Source of the DNA: an uncultured Clostridia bacterium
GTDB taxonomy: Bacteria; Bacillota; Clostridia; TANB77; CAG-508
Length of the DNA: 62,114 bases
Reading direction: 5' to 3'
Assembly: GCA_934130085.1 (NCBI GenBank)
Contig: CAKOXK010000010.1
Location: forward strand, 1-62,114
The notes beneath the pieces are model-generated. The model was not told where the DNA came from, searched no databases, and saw nothing but the letters and a program-made list of their open reading frames with translations. The position numbers and the translations under genes are program-made. Shown here one piece after another: positions 45,246-54,060 of the stretch. Every line of letters starts with the position of its first letter. The stretch's first letter is position 1.

Positions 45246-45923
45246 ATGAAAGAACAAAAAATAAATAAGGAGAATTTAAAAGAGAAAAAAATAGATTTAA
45301 ATAATGAAAAAAAATGGAATAAAAATAAAATTGTGAAAAAAGTAAGTAATAATGTAAAATCTAATAACAACGAAAATAAAAAGAATAATACAAATAATAA
45401 AAAAATAAATATTAAATTAAATAAGAAAATCATTTTTTACATAATAATCGCTTTAGGAATATTATTGATAATTATTTGTAACTTTTCCACAGAAGTATTA
45501 AATAATGTGGAAAACATGAGCGAAATTCAACCGCAAGAAGAAGAAAATAATGAAGATACAAATTTAAAACTTTATTATATAGACAAAACATCAGGAATTC
45601 TAACAATTGAAAATAAAAAAATAAAAATAAAAGAATTAATAGACCAACCATACAAAAAAATATTGGAATTATTAATTTCTGGACCAGAAGATAATAATAA
45701 ATTAATAAATGAAATACCAAAAGATACAAAAATAAATAATATTGAATTAAAAAAAGGAACATTAAAAATTGACTTATCAGAAAATTTTTTAAATTCAAAA
45801 GGCACAAATGCAATTTATCAAATTGTAAATACAATGACAGAATTTAATGAAATAGATAATATTCAATTTTTAATAGATGGAAAAGAACAAAATAATTTAA
45901 ATGGAAAATTTGTAAGGAAATAA
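45246..45923 (+). CDS. GerM-like sporulation/germination protein (GerMN domain)
   Basis: A 225-aa protein. The first 60 residues are charged and Asn/Lys-rich, followed by one transmembrane helix (about 61-83, KIIFYIIIALGILLIIICNF). The rest (about 105-222) resembles the GerMN domain: LKLYYIDKTSGIL, LLISGPEDN, LIDLSENF-like LKIDLSENFLN and LDNIQFLIDGKE. GerM-type proteins act in forespore septation and spore germination. A TAA lies in frame at 45240, so ATG 45246 is the only start. The ribosome-binding site is separated from it by a hairpin (see findings). Confidence 0.75.
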   Translation: MKEQKINKENLKEKKIDLNNEKKWNKNKIVKKVSNNVKSNNNENKKNNTNNKKINIKLNKKIIFYIIIALGILLIIICNFSTEVLNNVENMSEIQPQEEENNEDTNLKLYYIDKTSGILTIENKKIKIKELIDQPYKKILELLISGPEDNNKLINEIPKDTKINNIELKKGTLKIDLSENFLNSKGTNAIYQIVNTMTEFNEIDNIQFLIDGKEQNNLNGKFVRK

Positions 45924-46168
45924 AAAATAATATAAACGAAATTATAAAAAAATTTTATAATAATAAAGAAAAAACAAAAAACGTATGACAAAAAGACAAA
46001 AAAGGACAGAGAATAATAAAAATAAATAAATAAAAAGTAAAGTAGAATGATATGCAAAATAATAGATAAAAGCTTAGGTAAACACGATGTTTACAAATTA
46101 AAGATGTAATTAAAATTACATTGCAAGAAAAAAACAGAAAATAAATAAAAAATCAATATGACAAAAAG

Positions 46169-46197
46169 TTGAAAAAACAATAAAATTAGTATATAAT
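46169..46197 (+). promoter_or_regulatory. Promoter of a leaderless methyltransferase gene
   Basis: -35 TTGAAA (46169-46174), 17 bp, -10 TATAAT (46192-46197). The predicted start of transcription (around 46204-46205) coincides with the ATG at 46205. Confidence 0.6.
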
Positions 46198-46204
46198 AAA
46201 AAAC

Positions 46205-46933
46205 ATGGAAAGAATAGATGATTTACAATATGAAAATTTGAAAATAATACAAGATACGGATGGATTCAGATTTGGTATTGATAGTGTATTACTAACAGAA
46301 TTTGCAAGGGATATAAAAAAAGGAAGTAAAATAATTGATCTTGGATCTGGAACAGGAATAATAGGAATATTATTATCGAAAAAAGTTATGCCATCAAAAA
46401 TCGTAGGAATTGAAAAACAAAAAGAAGTAGCAGAGATGTCTGAAAAAAGTATTTATTTAAATAATTTAAATAATTTAATTGAAATAAGAAATATAGATAT
46501 AAAAGATGTGAAATATCCTAATGGTTTTTTTGATGTTGTAATAACAAATCCTCCTTATAAAAAAATAGGAACAGGAATAGATGCAAAAAATGATAAACAG
46601 CAAATATCAAGGTTTGAAACGACTGCTAATTTAAATGATTGGATAAATTGTGCAAGTAAATTATTAAACAATAATTCATCATTTTATATGGTTTATAGAA
46701 CAGACAGACTCACAGAATTAATATCAATATTAAAAAAATATAAACTAGAAATAAAGAGAATGAGATTTGTTTATTCAAAAATTACAGAACAGTCAAAACT
46801 AGTACTAATAAAAGCAGTAAAAAATGCAGGTGTATTTTTAAAAGTGGAAAAGCCATTAATTATCTATAATGAAGATGGTACATATACAGATGAAATAAAA
46901 GAAGTATATAAAAATAAAAAAATATATAAATAA
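46205..46933 (+). CDS. tRNA1(Val) N6-adenine methyltransferase-like protein (TrmN6/YabB family)
   Basis: A 242-aa SAM-dependent methyltransferase. The SAM-binding loop LGSGTGIIGILL lies near residue 45, and the catalytic NPPY for adenine-N6 methylation is VVITNPPYKK near 115. The family modifies A37 of tRNA1(Val) or similar targets. It sits directly upstream of rsmI as in Bacillus (yabB-yazA-yabC order). No ribosome-binding site precedes ATG 46205, and the promoter overlaps so closely that the mRNA is probably leaderless. The target is inferred from the family. Confidence 0.88.
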   Translation: MERIDDLQYENLKIIQDTDGFRFGIDSVLLTEFARDIKKGSKIIDLGSGTGIIGILLSKKVMPSKIVGIEKQKEVAEMSEKSIYLNNLNNLIEIRNIDIKDVKYPNGFFDVVITNPPYKKIGTGIDAKNDKQQISRFETTANLNDWINCASKLLNNNSSFYMVYRTDRLTELISILKKYKLEIKRMRFVYSKITEQSKLVLIKAVKNAGVFLKVEKPLIIYNEDGTYTDEIKEVYKNKKIYK

Positions 46934-46985
46934 AGAATATAAAAATATAAAATATAAAAAAATATAAATTTATAGGAAAAGTAAA

Positions 46986-47813
46986 ATGGAAAAAGGAAGA
47001 ATATATTTAGTTGCAACTCCAATTGGAAATTTAAAAGATATAACATATAGAGCAATCGAGGTTTTAAAAAGTGTTGATGTAATAGCTGCTGAAGACACAA
47101 GGCAAACACTAAAATTACTTAATCATTATGGAATATCAAAGCCACTCATCAGTTACCACAGACATAATGAAGACGTGAAAAAAGAAATAATAATTGATAA
47201 AGTAAATAATGGACAAGATATTGCAATAGTAACAGATGCGGGAACTCCGGGAATTTCAGATCCTGGAGAAGAGGTAGTGTATGAGGCTATAAAAAATAAC
47301 ATAGAAGTAATCCCAATACCAGGAGCATGTGCATTAATTAATGCAATAATATCATCAGGTTTACCAACAAAGGAATTCAGCTTTTATGCATTCTTGCCAT
47401 TAAATAAAAAATTGAGAAAAGAAAAATTTGAAGAAATAAAAGAAGATAAAAAGACAATAATCATATATGAGGCTCCTCACAGAATAATTGACACACTAAA
47501 AGAAATTGAAGAAGTTCTAGGTAACAGAAAAATTGTTGTTGCAAAGGAAATAACAAAAATTCATGAATCATTTTATAGAGGAAATGTAGAAGAGGTTATA
47601 GAAAAAATAGGAATTCCTAAAGGTGAATATATAATTATAATAGAAGGTAATAAAGAGAAAAAAGAAAACGAATTAAATGAATTATCATTAGAAGAGCATT
47701 ATGAATTTTATAAAAACCAAGGACTAGATAAAAAAGAAATAATAAAAAAAATTGCAAAAGATAGGCAAGTAAATAAAAATGAAATATATAAACATTTTTT
47801 TAATAATGAATAA
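46986..47813 (+). CDS. rsmI: 16S rRNA (cytidine1402-2'-O) methyltransferase RsmI
   Basis: A 275-aa tetrapyrrole-methylase-fold enzyme. The N-terminal signature GRIYLVATPIGNLKDITYRA and AAEDTRQTLKLLNHYGI are diagnostic of RsmI, and DAGTPGISDPG and PGACALINAI complete it. It methylates the ribose of C1402 in 16S rRNA. AGGAAA ribosome-binding site 7 nt before ATG. It follows the TrmN6-like gene by 52 bp and precedes an AT-rich repeat zone. Confidence 0.96.
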   Translation: MEKGRIYLVATPIGNLKDITYRAIEVLKSVDVIAAEDTRQTLKLLNHYGISKPLISYHRHNEDVKKEIIIDKVNNGQDIAIVTDAGTPGISDPGEEVVYEAIKNNIEVIPIPGACALINAIISSGLPTKEFSFYAFLPLNKKLRKEKFEEIKEDKKTIIIYEAPHRIIDTLKEIEEVLGNRKIVVAKEITKIHESFYRGNVEEVIEKIGIPKGEYIIIIEGNKEKKENELNELSLEEHYEFYKNQGLDKKEIIKKIAKDRQVNKNEIYKHFFNNE

Positions 47814-47877
47814 AAAACAAAAAACTTAATTTTTTAATGAAAAAATAATACAATAAATTTAATAAAAGTTATTATTA

Positions 47878-48118
47878 TATATAAATTATTATTAATTATA
47901 AATTGAAAATTATAAATTATAAATTATTAATTATTAATTATAAATTGCAAATTATTAATTATAAATTGAAAATTATAAATTATAAATTATAAATTATTAA
48001 TTATAAATTGTAAATTATAAATTATTAATTATTAATTACAAATTATAAATTGTAAATTATAAATTATTAATTATAAATTATTAATTATTAATTATAAATT
48101 GTGAATTATTAATTATAA
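47878..48118. repeat. Degenerate AT-rich repeat zone (TAAATTATTAATTA type)
   Basis: About 240 bp built from variants of TATAAATTATTAATTATAAATTG. Several words recur every 20-30 bp. No coding potential. Confidence 0.7.
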
Positions 48119-48127
48119 ATGAAAGAA

Positions 48128-48162
48128 AATATACTGTGAATTTTCATGGTATATTTTTTTAT
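48128..48162 (+). terminator. Hairpin with T run before spmA
   Basis: AATATAC and GTATATT form a stem with an inner GTGAA/TTCAT pairing, followed by TTTTTTATTTT. It would terminate transcripts from rsmI. Confidence 0.7.
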
Positions 48163-48201
48163 TTTATTAATATAAATTAATAAATAAAAAGGAGTAAATT
48201 A

Positions 48202-48780
48202 ATGAATTTTATTTGGCCGATTATAATTATAATTTCATACATATATGCAATTATTAATGGAAATATAGATAAAATAAATAATTCAATTTATTCTTCAACA
48301 GAAGATGTAATAAAGTTATCAATGACTTTATTAGGAAGTATGTGCTTATGGTGTGGAATAATTAAAATAATTGAAAAAACAAAAATAATGAAAATTTTAT
48401 CAGGAAGTTTAAGGCCAATTTTAAACTGGCTATTTCCTGATGCAAAAAACAATAAAAAGGCAATGGATGCAATTTCAATAAACACAATATCAAATATAAT
48501 AGGAATAGGTAATGCAGCGACATCATCAGGATTAAAGGCAATGTACGAATTACAAGCAGAAAATAAAGAAAAAAATAAATTAACCAGATCAATGACAATG
48601 CTTGTAGTTCTAAATACAGCATCAATACAAATCTTACCAACAACGGTCTTAGCCATACGTTCTTCATTGGGATCAAAAAATCCGTCTGCAATAATCGTAC
48701 CAATATGGATATCAACGATTGTTGGCACAGTAGTTGGAATTTTAGCGACTAAGTTAATGTTAAAGATAGGAAGAGAATAA
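48202..48780 (+). CDS. spmA: Spore maturation protein SpmA
   Basis: A 192-aa integral membrane protein of the SpmA family, with about four hydrophobic segments and the Gate-type motifs NTISNIIGIGNAATSSGLKAM and NTASIQILPTTVLAIRSSLG. SpmA and SpmB are required for spore core dehydration in Bacillus. AAGGAG precedes ATG 48202. Followed 3 bp later by spmB, forming a two-gene operon. The presence of this pair supports a spore-forming organism. Confidence 0.95.
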   Translation: MNFIWPIIIIISYIYAIINGNIDKINNSIYSSTEDVIKLSMTLLGSMCLWCGIIKIIEKTKIMKILSGSLRPILNWLFPDAKNNKKAMDAISINTISNIIGIGNAATSSGLKAMYELQAENKEKNKLTRSMTMLVVLNTASIQILPTTVLAIRSSLGSKNPSAIIVPIWISTIVGTVVGILATKLMLKIGRE

Positions 48781-48783
48781 AAT

Positions 48784-49293
48784 ATGATTTACTTATCAGC
48801 CTTAATTGTACCTTCAATAATTGCAATTGTTTTATTTGCAGGATTAATTGAAAAGAAAAATGTATATGATTTATTTTCAGAGGGGGCAAAAGAAGGAATA
48901 AAAATAACTTTAAAAATGTTTCCAACATTAATTGGTATTTTTTTAGCTGTGAATATGCTACGCGAATCTGGGCTACTTGATTTTGTAATACAGAAATTAT
49001 CGGTAATTACTAGTTTTTTTTGTATACCAAAAGAAATACTTCCAATTTCAATTATAAGGTCAATTTCAGGAAGCGCATCAATTGCATTAGCGACTGATTT
49101 AATGGCAAAGTATGGAGCAGATAGTCATATAGGAATGATTGCAGGAGCTATTATGGGATCATCAGAAACAACATTATATGTGGTCGCAGTTTATTTAAAT
49201 TCAGTAAAAATAAAAAAGAGTAAAAAGATATTAATTCCAGCATTATTAGCAGATTTGGCAAGTGTAATAACAGCAATATTATTACTTAAATAA
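48784..49293 (+). CDS. spmB: Spore maturation protein SpmB
   Basis: A 169-aa membrane protein of the SpmB family with nucleoside-recognition-like (Gate) motifs: LFSEGAKEGIKITLKMFPTLI near residue 35 and IRSISGSASIALATDLMAKYG near 95, then GAIMGSSETTLYVVAVY. It works with SpmA in spore maturation. The start is 3 nt after the spmA stop, so the two are translationally coupled. Confidence 0.95.
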   Translation: MIYLSALIVPSIIAIVLFAGLIEKKNVYDLFSEGAKEGIKITLKMFPTLIGIFLAVNMLRESGLLDFVIQKLSVITSFFCIPKEILPISIIRSISGSASIALATDLMAKYGADSHIGMIAGAIMGSSETTLYVVAVYLNSVKIKKSKKILIPALLADLASVITAILLLK

Positions 49294-49304
49294 TCAAAAA
49301 TGTA

Positions 49305-49333
49305 TTGACAAAAAATGGATGAACGTATATACT
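49305..49333 (+). promoter_or_regulatory. Consensus promoter with no gene downstream
   Basis: -35 TTGACA (49305-49310), exactly 17 bp, -10 TATACT (49328-49333). It would drive transcription into the 49340-49611 region, which has no ORF and ends convergently with rlmH. Confidence 0.65.
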
Positions 49334-49339
49334 AAGAAT

Positions 49340-49600
49340 GTAAGCATAATTTAATTATGTTACAAAATACTCACATTTTTCAATTTTATGTTTTTATTTT
49401 TATTCGTTTTTAATTTCTCCTAAAAAGTTTTGCGGAGAAAATTGAACTTATTGCAAGCCCTTAAACGCAAAACTTATCAAATAATTCTCCGCAAAATTAT
49501 TATTTTAAAAAAAGTTCTTATATTTATAAGATGAATCCAATTTTTTATTCATGTACCTAAAACGCAAAAATAGTAAATTAAGCTTTAATAATAAAGAAGT
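49340..49600 (+). ncRNA. Candidate structured non-coding RNA
   Basis: The stretch following the orphan promoter can fold into a large structure. TTTTGCGGAGAA (49428-49439) and TTCTCCGCAAAA (49484-49495) are perfect 12-bp complements. TCTCC at 49416-49420 can alternatively pair with GGAGA at 49434-49438, so two exclusive forms are possible. Two related words around ACGCAAAA (near 49465 and 49561) recur. No RNA family is recognised, and the extent of the RNA is a guess. Confidence 0.35.
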
Positions 49601-49611
49601 CATAAAAAGTT

Positions 49612-50091
49612 TTAATGATGATACTTTTCATTATTATTAATTTTAAAGGCTCTAAAAATTTGTTCTAAAATAAAAATTCTAATAAGTTGATGAGGAAAGG
49701 TCATCTGTGAAAAACAAACTTTTTCATTACAGAAATTCTTCAATTTATTATTCATACCAAGAGAACCTCCAATTACAAAAGTAATACTACTATTAGTAAG
49801 CATTATATCCTCCAAATGCTTAGCAAATTGAGTAGAACTATATTCTTTACCAGTTAAATCAAGGCAAATATTGTAATCAGAAGAATGCAACTTGGAAAGT
49901 AAGAGAGAGCTCTCAAAATCAACAATTTGTGAAATATATGAATCATTAAGTTTATCAGGTAAATTTTTATCAGGTACCTCTATAATATTAAGAACGCAAT
50001 ACTTTTGTAGTCTTTTGGAATACTCATCAATAGCTTCTTTAAAAAATTTCTCTTTAATTTTTCCAACACATACAACATTTATATGAATCAT
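49612..50091 (-). CDS. rlmH: 23S rRNA (pseudouridine1915-N3) methyltransferase RlmH
   Basis: A 159-aa SPOUT methyltransferase, the family's usual length. The family signature appears as FVIGGSLGMNNKLKNF near residue 105 and the C-terminal QMTFPHQLIRIFILEQIFRAFKI. It methylates pseudouridine 1915 in the helix 69 of 23S rRNA. The frame extends to 50106, but AAAGGG lies before ATG 50091. The gene is third in a murA-yycJ-rlmH minus-strand set. Confidence 0.95.
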   Translation of the reverse strand: MIHINVVCVGKIKEKFFKEAIDEYSKRLQKYCVLNIIEVPDKNLPDKLNDSYISQIVDFESSLLLSKLHSSDYNICLDLTGKEYSSTQFAKHLEDIMLTNSSITFVIGGSLGMNNKLKNFCNEKVCFSQMTFPHQLIRIFILEQIFRAFKINNNEKYHH

Positions 50092-50111
50092 ATAATACCC
50101 TTTCAAAATAC

Positions 50112-50276
50112 AAAATAATCTAAATTAGTAGCTTAATAAGCACCAAAATAACTTAATTTAGTGGCTTAAAAAATAGACAAATAATTTAATTAGATAGCGA
50201 GAAAATTATTCAAATAAATTAATTAAACACCTAAAAATAATCAAATAATTTAAAATAGTAACAAATAAATTATTCG
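50112..50276. repeat. Five degenerate 33-bp tandem repeats
   Basis: Units of 31-34 bp starting AAATAA(T/C)TTAATTTAG at 50112, 50145, 50179, 50212 and 50243 fill the intergenic space between rlmH and yycJ. Divergence between units is considerable. Confidence 0.5.
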
Positions 50277-50284
50277 AAATAATT

Positions 50285-51067
50285 CTAGGCAATCTCAATA
50301 AAATTATCAGGCTTTTGTCTATTTGCAACAGTTAAATGTAAGTTATGAGTATCAACCCTATTTTCCATAAGTGATTCTACAACAGTCTTATAAGCAAGTT
50401 CAGGAAAATTATTTTGCTGACTTAAATGACCTAAACTAATATTATAAGAACCGTTTTTTACAAGTGTCGAGATGGTTTTGGCAGCATCTTCATTAGATAA
50501 GTGACCATTAGGACCTAGAATTCTTCTTTTCAAATTATATGGGTACTTAGAACACTTAAGCATTTCAGGCTCATAATTTGACTCAAGCAAAATAAAATTA
50601 CTACCAATTAAATTATCAAACAAATCCTTTTCTACGTGACCAACATCTGTTGCAATAGAAACCTTCTTATCACCTTGAAAAATAGAAAAACCACAAGGAT
50701 CTGCTGCATCATGAGGAATATCAAAAGGAAAAATTTTTAAATCCTTTAAATCAAATGACTCATTTGTTTTAAAGAAAATCTTTAAATCATCGGGAATAAT
50801 TTGTTTAATATTATCAAAAGTCTTTTCATTAGCATAAATAGGAACATCATATTTTTTACAAAGAACCTGTAAAGCTTTTACATGGTCTAAGTGTTCATGT
50901 GTAATTAAAATCCCATCCAAATCAGAGACTGAAGAACCAATTAAAGATAAGCCTTCCTCAATTTTTTTGCATGAAACACCGCAATCAACTAGCAATTTAC
51001 AATTATCACTTTCAACAAAAGAGCAATTACCAGAACTTCCACTATACAAATTACAGAATTTAAACAT
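50285..51067 (-). CDS. YycJ/WalJ family metallo-beta-lactamase hydrolase
   Basis: A 260-aa metal-dependent hydrolase. The di-metal site is THEHLDH (near residue 60), and the preceding GSSGNCSFVES is the family N-terminal motif. The family (YycJ/WalJ) includes an exonuclease linked to the WalKR regulon and DNA repair. Reading frame extends upstream to 51094, but GGAAGGA before ATG 51067 fits best. It lies 27 bp downstream of murA, probably co-transcribed. Confidence 0.85.
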   Translation of the reverse strand: MFKFCNLYSGSSGNCSFVESDNCKLLVDCGVSCKKIEEGLSLIGSSVSDLDGILITHEHLDHVKALQVLCKKYDVPIYANEKTFDNIKQIIPDDLKIFFKTNESFDLKDLKIFPFDIPHDAADPCGFSIFQGDKKVSIATDVGHVEKDLFDNLIGSNFILLESNYEPEMLKCSKYPYNLKRRILGPNGHLSNEDAAKTISTLVKNGSYNISLGHLSQQNNFPELAYKTVVESLMENRVDTHNLHLTVANRQKPDNFIEIA

Positions 51068-51094
51068 AAGTATACAATCCTTCCAGAAAATCAA

Positions 51095-52363
51095 TTAATC
51101 AGCATAATCAGAAATTCTTGTAATTTTAGCTCCAAGACTTATAAATTTATCTTCGATTTGCTCATAGCCTCTATCTATATAATGAACATTATAAAGTTCA
51201 CTTTGACCATTGGCAACGATTCCTGCAATAAGAAGAGCGGCACCGGCTCTTAAATCGGTTGCATAAATTGGAGCACCTACCAAATTAGAAACGCCTTCAA
51301 AAATTGCGGTAGTACCTTGAGGTGTAATATGAGCTCCCATTTTATTAAGTTCATTAGTATATTGAAAACGTGATTCCCAAATGCCTTCGTTAATAATACT
51401 CGTTCCACTTGCAAGAGCGAGGCAAACTCCAAGCTGAGGTTGCAAATCAGTAGGAAATCCTGGGTAAGGAGCTGTTTTAACATTAACTGCATTAATAGGA
51501 CCATCACAAGAAACTCTTAGAGAATCTCCAAAATCCTCAATTTTACCGCCCATTTCAATTATTTTAGCTGATAAAGAATCAAGATGCTCAGGAATACAAT
51601 TCTTAATTAAAATATTTCCATGAGATGCTACAGCGGCACACATAAATGTACCGGCTTCAATTTGATCTGGAACAATTGAATAAGAATGATTTCCACTCAA
51701 ACTCTTAACACCATTGATTTTTATAGTATCAGTTCCTGCTCCCCTAATATCAGCGCCAACAGAATTAAGAAAGTTAGCAACATCCACAACATGAGGCTCC
51801 TTTGCAACATTATCAAGAATTGTTGTTCCTGATGCCAAAACAGAAGCTAAGATCAAATTAATTGTTGCACCAACAGAAACAACATCAAAATAGATTGAAG
51901 TTCCAACAAGTTTTGAAGCTTTTGCTGTGATTTTACCTTGCGTAACATCTACCTTAGCACCTAAAAGCTCAAAGCCCTTGATATGCTGATCAATAGGCCT
52001 TGCACCAAGATTACAACCTCCTGGAAGACCAACCTGAACATCATTACATCTACTCAAAAGAGAACCAAGTAGATAATAAGAAGCTCTAAACTTAGAAGTT
52101 TTGTCTAAAGGAGCATGAGAGCTCTTCAAATTACGAGAATCTATAGTCAAAGAATGCTTATCAAGCCAAGTAACTTTAGCTCCCAAAGTATTCAAAATAT
52201 CACAAATAATTTTAACATCACTAATATTAGGAACATTTTCTAATGTGGTTATTCCATCAACTAAAAGTGTAGCTGGAAGAATTGCTACTGCGGCATTTTT
52301 TGCTCCACTAATTTCTACTTCGCCATTTAAAACGGTATTTCCATCTATAATAAATTTATCCAA
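51095..52363 (-). CDS. murA: UDP-N-acetylglucosamine 1-carboxyvinyltransferase MurA
   Basis: A 422-aa enzyme of the first committed peptidoglycan step, transferring enolpyruvate to UDP-GlcNAc. The catalytic Cys is in LPGGCNLGARP (Cys117 in this numbering), so the enzyme is of the fosfomycin-sensitive type. The EISGAKNAAVAILPATLL motif is at the N-terminus. TTG 52363 follows AGGGGG by about 8 nt and gives DKFIIDGN as N-terminus; the longer frame to 52390 has no ribosome-binding site. Confidence 0.96.
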   Translation of the reverse strand: MDKFIIDGNTVLNGEVEISGAKNAAVAILPATLLVDGITTLENVPNISDVKIICDILNTLGAKVTWLDKHSLTIDSRNLKSSHAPLDKTSKFRASYYLLGSLLSRCNDVQVGLPGGCNLGARPIDQHIKGFELLGAKVDVTQGKITAKASKLVGTSIYFDVVSVGATINLILASVLASGTTILDNVAKEPHVVDVANFLNSVGADIRGAGTDTIKINGVKSLSGNHSYSIVPDQIEAGTFMCAAVASHGNILIKNCIPEHLDSLSAKIIEMGGKIEDFGDSLRVSCDGPINAVNVKTAPYPGFPTDLQPQLGVCLALASGTSIINEGIWESRFQYTNELNKMGAHITPQGTTAIFEGVSNLVGAPIYATDLRAGAALLIAGIVANGQSELYNVHYIDRGYEQIEDKFISLGAKITRISDYAD

Positions 52364-52666
52364 AGTAATTCCCCCTAAAAACAATATCAATATAATATAA
52401 TTAGAATTATAATTATATATTATAAACTAAACTATAAATACATAAAAATAATATCAACAATATTATATAACATATAACATAAAAATTTACAACAGAAAAC
52501 AAGGTAAAAAAGAAATATATGTGACTTGAAAAGTAAAAATGTCAAAATCTTTTAGTTATTTTCTAAGAGAAAATATTAAAGTTTAATTCAATTAAGATAG
52601 TAATTATTGAAAGGTAGTTAGCAATAAAAATGACTCATAAATATATCTTAAAAGAAATAGGTAAAA
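52364..52666. other. Intergenic region between spoIIR and murA
   Basis: No gene seen. It is AT-rich with a weak TTCTAAGAGAAAATATT hairpin (near 52560). No clear promoter of murA was identified. Confidence 0.4.
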
Positions 52667-53434
52667 TTAATTGTTTTTAGCTGCGCGGGACGAAAAATTA
52701 TTTATTAATTCAATAATTTTAAATTTAAATGTAAACGCATTATCTAAACCTTCAAGAGTTTCTTTAGAATTAGAGTTATCACAAGAAGAATCTATAGAAA
52801 TAGAATTATTATTTGAAGAATTCTTAAGATTATTACCAGAAGTAATCAAATTATAATCCTCAGAAGAGAGCATATCCTCCAAAATTTTCTTGGAATCATC
52901 AGGAACGATTCCAGAAGAAACATCAACAAAACATAAGGGAGGAAACATTACACACCACCAATTATGCCCACGAGCATTGCCAATCTCTATTTTTAGGGCC
53001 TCATAAAAACCGGAAGGAAAAGAAATATCACCATAAGTCTTTGTTGGAAAATAAAAATCTCCAATTTCCACGTTCACATCATAGTCATAACCATTATCAT
53101 GAATAGTTCGTAAAGACAAATCCTTTAAAACTTGTATATGATTCTTACAATAGTTAATGCATTCTTCTCTTGAAGAAAAAGAAAGATCATTAATATATGA
53201 AAGAATATTGTCACGAACTTTTAACTTTAAAGATTGATCCTCATCAGAATCACTATTTGCAATTACATGAAGTCTAAGAACCGAATTCTTTAAATCACTA
53301 AAAGAACAGGAAGCAAAAGAATAAGCAGATGAAAAAATAAAAGAAAAAAGCAAAATTGTTAAGAAAGTAGCTTTTCTTAAAGCCTTAAAAAAATAAGTAA
53401 CGTTAAATTTATTTAAATTATTTAATTTTCTCAT
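52667..53434 (-). CDS. spoIIR: Stage II sporulation protein R
   Basis: A 255-aa secreted signalling protein. A transmembrane or signal segment (about 20-42, ATFLTILLFSFIFSSAYSFA) precedes the SpoIIR core: SVLRLHVIANSDSDEDQSLK (about 50-69), KVRDNIL, GYYDVNVEIG-like YDVNVEIGDF and NWWCVMFPPLCFVD. SpoIIR from the forespore triggers activation of pro-sigma-E in the mother cell. The C-terminal 70 residues are a Ser/Asn-rich tail. Ribosome-binding site AGGAGG precedes the ATG. Confidence 0.93.
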   Translation of the reverse strand: MRKLNNLNKFNVTYFFKALRKATFLTILLFSFIFSSAYSFASCSFSDLKNSVLRLHVIANSDSDEDQSLKLKVRDNILSYINDLSFSSREECINYCKNHIQVLKDLSLRTIHDNGYDYDVNVEIGDFYFPTKTYGDISFPSGFYEALKIEIGNARGHNWWCVMFPPLCFVDVSSGIVPDDSKKILEDMLSSEDYNLITSGNNLKNSSNNNSISIDSSCDNSNSKETLEGLDNAFTFKFKIIELINNFSSRAAKNN

Positions 53435-53569
53435 AAATGAAACCTCCTGTGAAGATTATTGACTAAAAAAACCAGGATATACATAGGAGATAAAAACTAA
53501 AAAAGCCCGAAAATCTAAGAAAAAATGAAAGTATGTCGAATTTTGACGAACGATTTTTGTGAAATTTTA

Positions 53570-53598
53570 TTGACACAAATGTAATATCATGGTAATAT
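53570..53598 (+). promoter_or_regulatory. Promoter of the 53620 gene
   Basis: -35 TTGACA (53570-53575), 17 bp, -10 TAATAT (53593-53598). The -10 overlaps the near-palindrome GGTAATATTTACC (53591-53603), a possible operator. Confidence 0.6.
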
Positions 53599-53619
53599 TT
53601 ACCACGAAAGGAGACGAAA

Positions 53620-54060
53620 ATGAAAGAGGAAAGGCTATGTGTTTTTTATTCAAGTAATTATCATTTAAGTTTAATACTACTAGAATATCTAAAAAATGAG
53701 GAAAACAAAAAATATAACACAATAACATTTCTAGAAAACGGAATAGATGACGAAATTAGAATATTAAAAGAAAGATATCAAAATAAATTTAATAATATAG
53801 ATAAAAAAATAAATTTCGAAAGAAACAACAACTATGAATGCACAGAAATAAAAGAAAATTCATTAATTATAATAGGAGGAAAAATCGAATACATTAAAAA
53901 AGTTAATAAATATGTCAATGACAAAATAATAGAAAAAGACATAAATAACATTAAGATAATAAATTGTTTTGATTTTGAAGAACAAAGAAAATATATGAGC
54001 GAAGTTTTAAAAGAAAACGACAAAATATTGTATACTACAGGAGAAAAAGTAATTGACTAA
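53620..54060 (+). CDS. Hypothetical protein, 146 aa
   Basis: A protein that I do not recognise. It begins MKEERLCVFYSSNYHLSLILL, followed by a charged, helical middle (LKERYQNKFNNIDKKINF) and an alternating alpha/beta C-terminal half (SLIIIGGKIEYIKKVNK, KIINCFDFEEQRKYM). No signal peptide, transmembrane segment or clear catalytic motif. A single GAAAGGAGACGAAAATG start is strong. The alpha/beta pattern and the IIGG stretch suggest a small nucleotide-binding or Rossmann-like fold, but I cannot name it. The next gene's promoter overlaps its stop codon. Confidence 0.7.
   Translation: MKEERLCVFYSSNYHLSLILLEYLKNEENKKYNTITFLENGIDDEIRILKERYQNKFNNIDKKINFERNNNYECTEIKENSLIIIGGKIEYIKKVNKYVNDKIIEKDINNIKIINCFDFEEQRKYMSEVLKENDKILYTTGEKVID

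Larger units (their letters stand above)
47814..48201. other. AT-rich intergenic region with repeats
   Basis: It holds the ATTATAAATT-type repeat zone (47878-48118) and a hairpin at 48128-48162. There is no ORF. Confidence 0.6.
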
